From GWE2-42-39 sp963662895 (GTDB lineage: Bacteria > Bacteroidota > Bacteroidia > Bacteroidales > Prolixibacteraceae), in the NCBI GenBank assembly GCA_963662895.1, contig OY759982.1, forward strand, positions 1,798,001 through 1,862,000: a stretch of DNA of 64,000 bases. The letters are read 5' to 3'. A program made the translations under genes and the position numbers. Position 1 is the stretch's first letter. Each line of letters starts with the position of its first letter. Below are positions 60,764 to 64,000 of the stretch, piece after piece. The notes under the pieces were generated by a model. The model saw only the letters and a program-made list of their open reading frames with translations. It was not told the origin of the DNA and searched no databases.

Positions 60764-61954
60764 ATGAAAGGAAAGGATTTTATCATAACAGGATTGCAAT
60801 CATGGGATATCCCGATCGGATCGAATGCCATTGATATTGCAAAGGAAATTTCAAAGAAGAACAGGGTATTGTATGTAAATACCCCGCTCGATCAAATGAC
60901 ACTTTTGCGGAATAAAACAAAGCCTGAGATGCATCACCGGCTGGAAGTACTGAAGAAAAGGACTGACCCTGTTCGTCGGATTAGCGGTTCATTGTGGGTA
61001 CTCGATTTCCCTTTTTCCATTTGGTCGGTAAATGGTTTGCCCGATGGTTTCCTTTTTGATTTCTTTAATCGCCGGAATAACTATAAAATTTTCAGTTATG
61101 TAAGAAAAATGGCTATTCGGCTAAATTTCAGGGATTATATTCATTTTATTGACAATGATATTTACCGGAGTTTTTACTCGAAAGAGATCCTTAAGCCAGG
61201 ATTGTCGGTGTATTACCGTCGCGATAATTTACAACCATTTGTTTATTGGAAACGCCATGTTAAACGATTGGAACCTTTGTTGATCAAAAAGAGTGACCTG
61301 GTTGTATGTAATTCGCCTCAGTATGCCGATTTTTCAAGGTCATTCAATTCAAGAAGTTATAACATCGGGCAGGGAGTTGATCTTTCAGCCTATAATCCTG
61401 AAATTGATTTTGATTTTCCGCAACCGCTTGCTTCGATTCCTGAACCCAGGATTGGCTATATCGGTGATATCAACAGTTTGCGACTTGATCCTGACTTGCT
61501 GTACGAACTGGCCAAAAGTAAGCCAGCCTGCTCGTTTGTGATGATTGGCGGCGAAGATCCGGTTTTTAAAGAACATGCCCTTCATTCACTGCAAAATGTT
61601 TATTTCCTGGGCAGGATCCCCAAATTGGAAGTCCCGGCTTATATGGCGGGCTTGCAGGTTTGTATTAATCCACAGGTATTGAATGAGATCACCAACGGCA
61701 ATTATCCCCGTAAAGTAGATGAATACCTCGCCATGGGCAAACCGGTAATTGCCACCAAAACAGCGACGATGGAACTGTTCCGTGACCATAGTTACCTTTG
61801 TACAAACCTGGCTGAATACCAGGAAGCCGTTGAAAAAGCTTTGGCAGATACTGGTTTGGAAAGCCGGAATGAGCGTATCCGTTTTGCCCAATCACACAGT
61901 TGGAAAAACAATGTGGAACAAATATATCAACGAATACAGAAAATAATCCAATAA
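60764..61954 (+). CDS. Glycosyltransferase, GT-B fold (GT4/GT1-like)
   Basis: 396 residues. N-terminal Rossmann-like half (FIITGLQSWDIPIGSNAIDI, NRVLYVNTPLDQ) and C-terminal donor half (EPRIGYIGDINSLRLDPDLL, CSFVMIGGEDPVF, VYFLGRIPKLEVPAYMAGLQ, YPRKVDEYLAMGKPVIATKT). The last stretch holds the E-x7-E-like donor loop of GT4-type enzymes. No membrane segment. It would add a sugar to the lipid-linked repeat unit. Confidence 0.88.
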   Translation: MKGKDFIITGLQSWDIPIGSNAIDIAKEISKKNRVLYVNTPLDQMTLLRNKTKPEMHHRLEVLKKRTDPVRRISGSLWVLDFPFSIWSVNGLPDGFLFDFFNRRNNYKIFSYVRKMAIRLNFRDYIHFIDNDIYRSFYSKEILKPGLSVYYRRDNLQPFVYWKRHVKRLEPLLIKKSDLVVCNSPQYADFSRSFNSRSYNIGQGVDLSAYNPEIDFDFPQPLASIPEPRIGYIGDINSLRLDPDLLYELAKSKPACSFVMIGGEDPVFKEHALHSLQNVYFLGRIPKLEVPAYMAGLQVCINPQVLNEITNGNYPRKVDEYLAMGKPVIATKTATMELFRDHSYLCTNLAEYQEAVEKALADTGLESRNERIRFAQSHSWKNNVEQIYQRIQKIIQ

Positions 61955-61965
61955 AAACTGCGACT

Positions 61966-62907
61966 ATGTACTACCGAAATGTTTCAGACTTGAATAATAT
62001 TATTCTTAAACGGTTGAGCATACTTCCGCGCGATTTCGACCTGATCGTTGGCATCCCCCGAAGCGGAATGTTACCTGCCAACCTGTTGGCACTTTATCTG
62101 AACAAACCCTATACCGATATTCATTCCTTTCTGAATGGCCATATTTATAAAGCAGGAGAACGAGGACATTTTTTCGATAGCAAGGAATACGGGAAGGTAC
62201 TGGTGGTTGATGACAGCGTTTCTTCCGGTTCGGCAATGAACAAAGTAAAGGAAAGCCTGAAAGACCTGGAAAATCAGTTTGATCTTAAGTATTGTACGAT
62301 TTACATGGTTCCGGGGAAAGAAAAAGTTGTAGACTATTTTTTCGAAATTGTTCCGTTGCCAAGGTATTTTCAGTGGAATATTATGAACCATACTGTGCTT
62401 GAAAAAGCCTGTTTTGATATTGACGGTGTCCTTTGTGTTGATCCAACGGAAGAACAAAATGATGATGGCCCGAAATACATTGATTTTATTTTGAATGCCC
62501 CGCCACTATTTATTCCCGGGAGTAAAATAGGGACAGTAGTCACCTCAAGGCTTGAAAAATACAGGAAGGAGACCGAAACCTGGCTTCATGCAAACAAGGT
62601 GAAATACAATGACCTGGTGTTGCTCGATTTGCCGGATAAGGAAGCCCGTCAGAGAGCAAACAGTCATGCGCAGCATAAGGCAAAGATATATATGTCGGGC
62701 TCATACGTTTTGTTTGTTGAGAGCAATTTGCAACAGGCAATTGAAATTAACCGTATTACAAAAAAGCCGGTGTTGTGTACCGAAAATTTTGAAATGATTT
62801 ACAAGGCAGAATCACTTTTGTACAATATAAAAAGCGGCAAATATTTCCCGTTTCTACGGAAATATGCGCTTAGCGTGAGAAACAAAATCAGGCAGTGGAA
62901 GAAATAG
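61966..62907 (+). CDS. Phosphoribosyltransferase-like protein fused to a HAD-like domain
   Basis: 313 residues from the ATG at 61966; an earlier in-frame start at 61900 would overlap the glycosyltransferase by 55 bases and is unlikely. N-terminal half: FDLIVGIPRSGMLPANLLAL and VLVVDDSVSSGSAMNKVK, the PRPP-binding motif of type I phosphoribosyltransferases. C-terminal half (~145-260): ACFDIDGVLCVDPTEEQN (HAD motif I, DxDG) and GTVVTSRLEKYRKETETWL (motif II Ser/Thr). The combination within an exopolysaccharide operon suggests it makes or modifies a ribose-phosphate-containing sugar donor, but substrates cannot be deduced. Confidence 0.8.
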   Translation: MYYRNVSDLNNIILKRLSILPRDFDLIVGIPRSGMLPANLLALYLNKPYTDIHSFLNGHIYKAGERGHFFDSKEYGKVLVVDDSVSSGSAMNKVKESLKDLENQFDLKYCTIYMVPGKEKVVDYFFEIVPLPRYFQWNIMNHTVLEKACFDIDGVLCVDPTEEQNDDGPKYIDFILNAPPLFIPGSKIGTVVTSRLEKYRKETETWLHANKVKYNDLVLLDLPDKEARQRANSHAQHKAKIYMSGSYVLFVESNLQQAIEINRITKKPVLCTENFEMIYKAESLLYNIKSGKYFPFLRKYALSVRNKIRQWKK

Positions 62908-62943
62908 AAAATGACAGGTTAAATTTTAAGTAAATGACGAACA

Positions 62944-64000
62944 ATGAGCGCTGATCAGATTTCCATATTCAATGTATTGCAAATCGTTTTTCTGGTAATA
63001 CTTGGATTACCCGTTTTTTACATTTTTGTTTTTGCTTTTGCCGGTTTATTCTATAGGCAAACCACATACAAAAAAAGCCGGACGTTCCGGAAAATGGCTG
63101 TTCTGATACCTGGTTACAAGGAAGATTCAGTGATTGTGGAAGTGGCCGGTAAGGCATTGAAACAGGATTATCCAAAGGAGAAATTTGAAGTCATTGTTAT
63201 TGCCGATTCGTTTCAGGAGGAAACAATTGAAAAATTGCAGAATTTACCAATCAGGCTTGTTCAGGTTAGTTTTGAGAAAAGTACCAAGTCGAAAGCCTTA
63301 AACAGGACAATGGAACAATTGGATGATGCTTACGATATTGCCGTGGTTTTGGATGCCGATAACATTATGGCCACTGATTTTCTGACGAAGCTGAATATGG
63401 CATTTGAATCTGATTTTATTGCCATTCAGGGGCACAGGACAGCTAAAAACCTGAATACCCCCCTGGCTGTACTTGATGCTGTCAGTGAAGAGATAAATAA
63501 TCATATTTTCAGGAAGGGACATCGTGTACTGGGCTTATCATCAGCGATTATCGGTTCGGGGATGGCTTTTCGGTACGGCTTCTTTAAAAAACTGATGTCA
63601 ACCGTTACGGCTGTTGGCGGTTTTGACAAGGAAATTGAACTGATAATGCTGAAAGACGGTCATACCATTGAATACCTGGATGATGCTTATGTGTATGATG
63701 AAAAAGTTCAAAAGGCAGAAGTGTTTAGCAACCAGCGTCGTCGCTGGCTCTCGGCACAACTGCACTATTTCAGGAAAGATTTTTTGCATTCCCTGAAAGA
63801 TTTGCTTTTCAGAGGGAATGTGGACTACTTCGATAAAGCGTTGCAGTTTATTCAACCTCCGCGTATTTTGTTGCTTGGGGCTGTTTTATTGTTGGGGTGT
63901 CTTTCGTTAATTGCAAATTATCTGCTACAGGTTAACCCGGTTTATTCCTTCATTTGGGGGACGGTAATTATTGGCTGTTTACTGGCATTTTTGTTTTCGG
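62944..64000 (+). CDS. Membrane-associated family 2 glycosyltransferase (partial, runs off the end)
   Basis: The frame opens at ATG 62944 and is still open at the end (352 codons seen). One N-terminal membrane helix (~12-38), then the GT2 domain: VLIPGYKEDSVIVEVAGKAL, VVLDADN (DxD, ~135), GSGMAFRYG, DKEIELIML (the ED-like motif) and SNQRRRWLSAQL (the Q/RxxRW motif, ~263) of processive or membrane GT2 enzymes. Two more membrane helices start near the window end. It is probably the enzyme that extends the repeat unit or makes a homopolymer. C terminus not seen. Confidence 0.88.
   Translation, partial: MSADQISIFNVLQIVFLVILGLPVFYIFVFAFAGLFYRQTTYKKSRTFRKMAVLIPGYKEDSVIVEVAGKALKQDYPKEKFEVIVIADSFQEETIEKLQNLPIRLVQVSFEKSTKSKALNRTMEQLDDAYDIAVVLDADNIMATDFLTKLNMAFESDFIAIQGHRTAKNLNTPLAVLDAVSEEINNHIFRKGHRVLGLSSAIIGSGMAFRYGFFKKLMSTVTAVGGFDKEIELIMLKDGHTIEYLDDAYVYDEKVQKAEVFSNQRRRWLSAQLHYFRKDFLHSLKDLLFRGNVDYFDKALQFIQPPRILLLGAVLLLGCLSLIANYLLQVNPVYSFIWGTVIIGCLLAFLFS

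Noticed and set aside
61900..61965. Earlier start for the phosphoribosyltransferase gene
   Set aside because: It would overlap the glycosyltransferase gene by 55 bases, and the added residues (MEKQCGTNISTNTENN) are out-of-frame glycosyltransferase codons; the ATG at 61966 gives a normal N terminus.

Overview
The window comes from a Bacteroidetes (Bacteroidota) chromosome. The signs are two SusC/SusD pairs, a FecR/ECF-sigma pair, BACON domains, promoters of the TTTG-N19/21-TAnnTTTG type, and many Sec/lipoprotein signal peptides. A full oxidative TCA branch with mitochondrial-like enzymes argues for a free-living or facultative member (for example Marinilabiliales/Prolixibacteraceae) rather than a gut Bacteroides. 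The genus is inference only. No rRNA, tRNA or CRISPR array was seen.

Layout. (1) 1-7.4 kb, housekeeping: the end of RNase Y, then fabD behind a consensus promoter, then on the minus strand an operon of aconitase, a eukaryotic-type NADP isocitrate dehydrogenase, an E. coli-type isocitrate dehydrogenase whose cofactor residues look NAD-specific, and a eukaryotic-type citrate synthase. (2) 7.4-31.2 kb, one polysaccharide utilisation locus (PUL), all minus strand: ECF sigma, FecR anti-sigma, SusC with STN domain, SusD, SusC, SusD with an inserted sugar-binding-like domain, then four secreted enzymes or candidate enzymes (an unclassified 947-residue protein, a DUF5722 protein carrying the same sugar-binding-like domain, a GH106 alpha-L-rhamnosidase-like enzyme, a GH71/99-like lipoprotein). 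The target is probably a rhamnose-containing glycan.

(3) 31.2-52.6 kb, a polymorphic-toxin (Rhs) locus. A 1055-residue Rhs protein and a 2111-residue Rhs protein (BACON, Ig-like, Rhs, core, toxic tip) are followed downstream by an immunity gene and then a chain of displaced cassettes, each an Rhs core fragment plus a different tip plus a cognate immunity gene. Three cassettes share a nearly identical 0.38-kb core block with the full-length gene. A convergent XRE-type regulator gene sits beside the intact gene's immunity gene, and headless XRE remnants sit beside three cassettes, each beheaded exactly at a two-hairpin repeat. One XRE remnant is interrupted by a complete ISL3/ISAon1-like insertion sequence with an 8-bp target duplication. 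A GC-rich segment at 40.27-40.62 kb and a truncated TOPRIM primase remnant look like mobile-element debris or a structured RNA. Most tips are predicted to attack peptidoglycan or act in the periplasm, and their immunity proteins carry signal peptides. The one cassette with a signal-less immunity protein has a different, unrecognised tip.

(4) 52.6-54.7 kb, an IS-disrupted region with a duplicated ~140-bp segment. Each copy holds what looks like a ~70-nt small RNA with its own promoter and terminator, divergent from a small unknown gene. (5) 54.7-64 kb, plus strand: an exopolysaccharide operon (TolC-like protein, Wzz/Wzc-like co-polymerase, Wzx flippase, Wzy polymerase, glycosyltransferase, phosphoribosyltransferase-HAD protein, family 2 glycosyltransferase running off the end).
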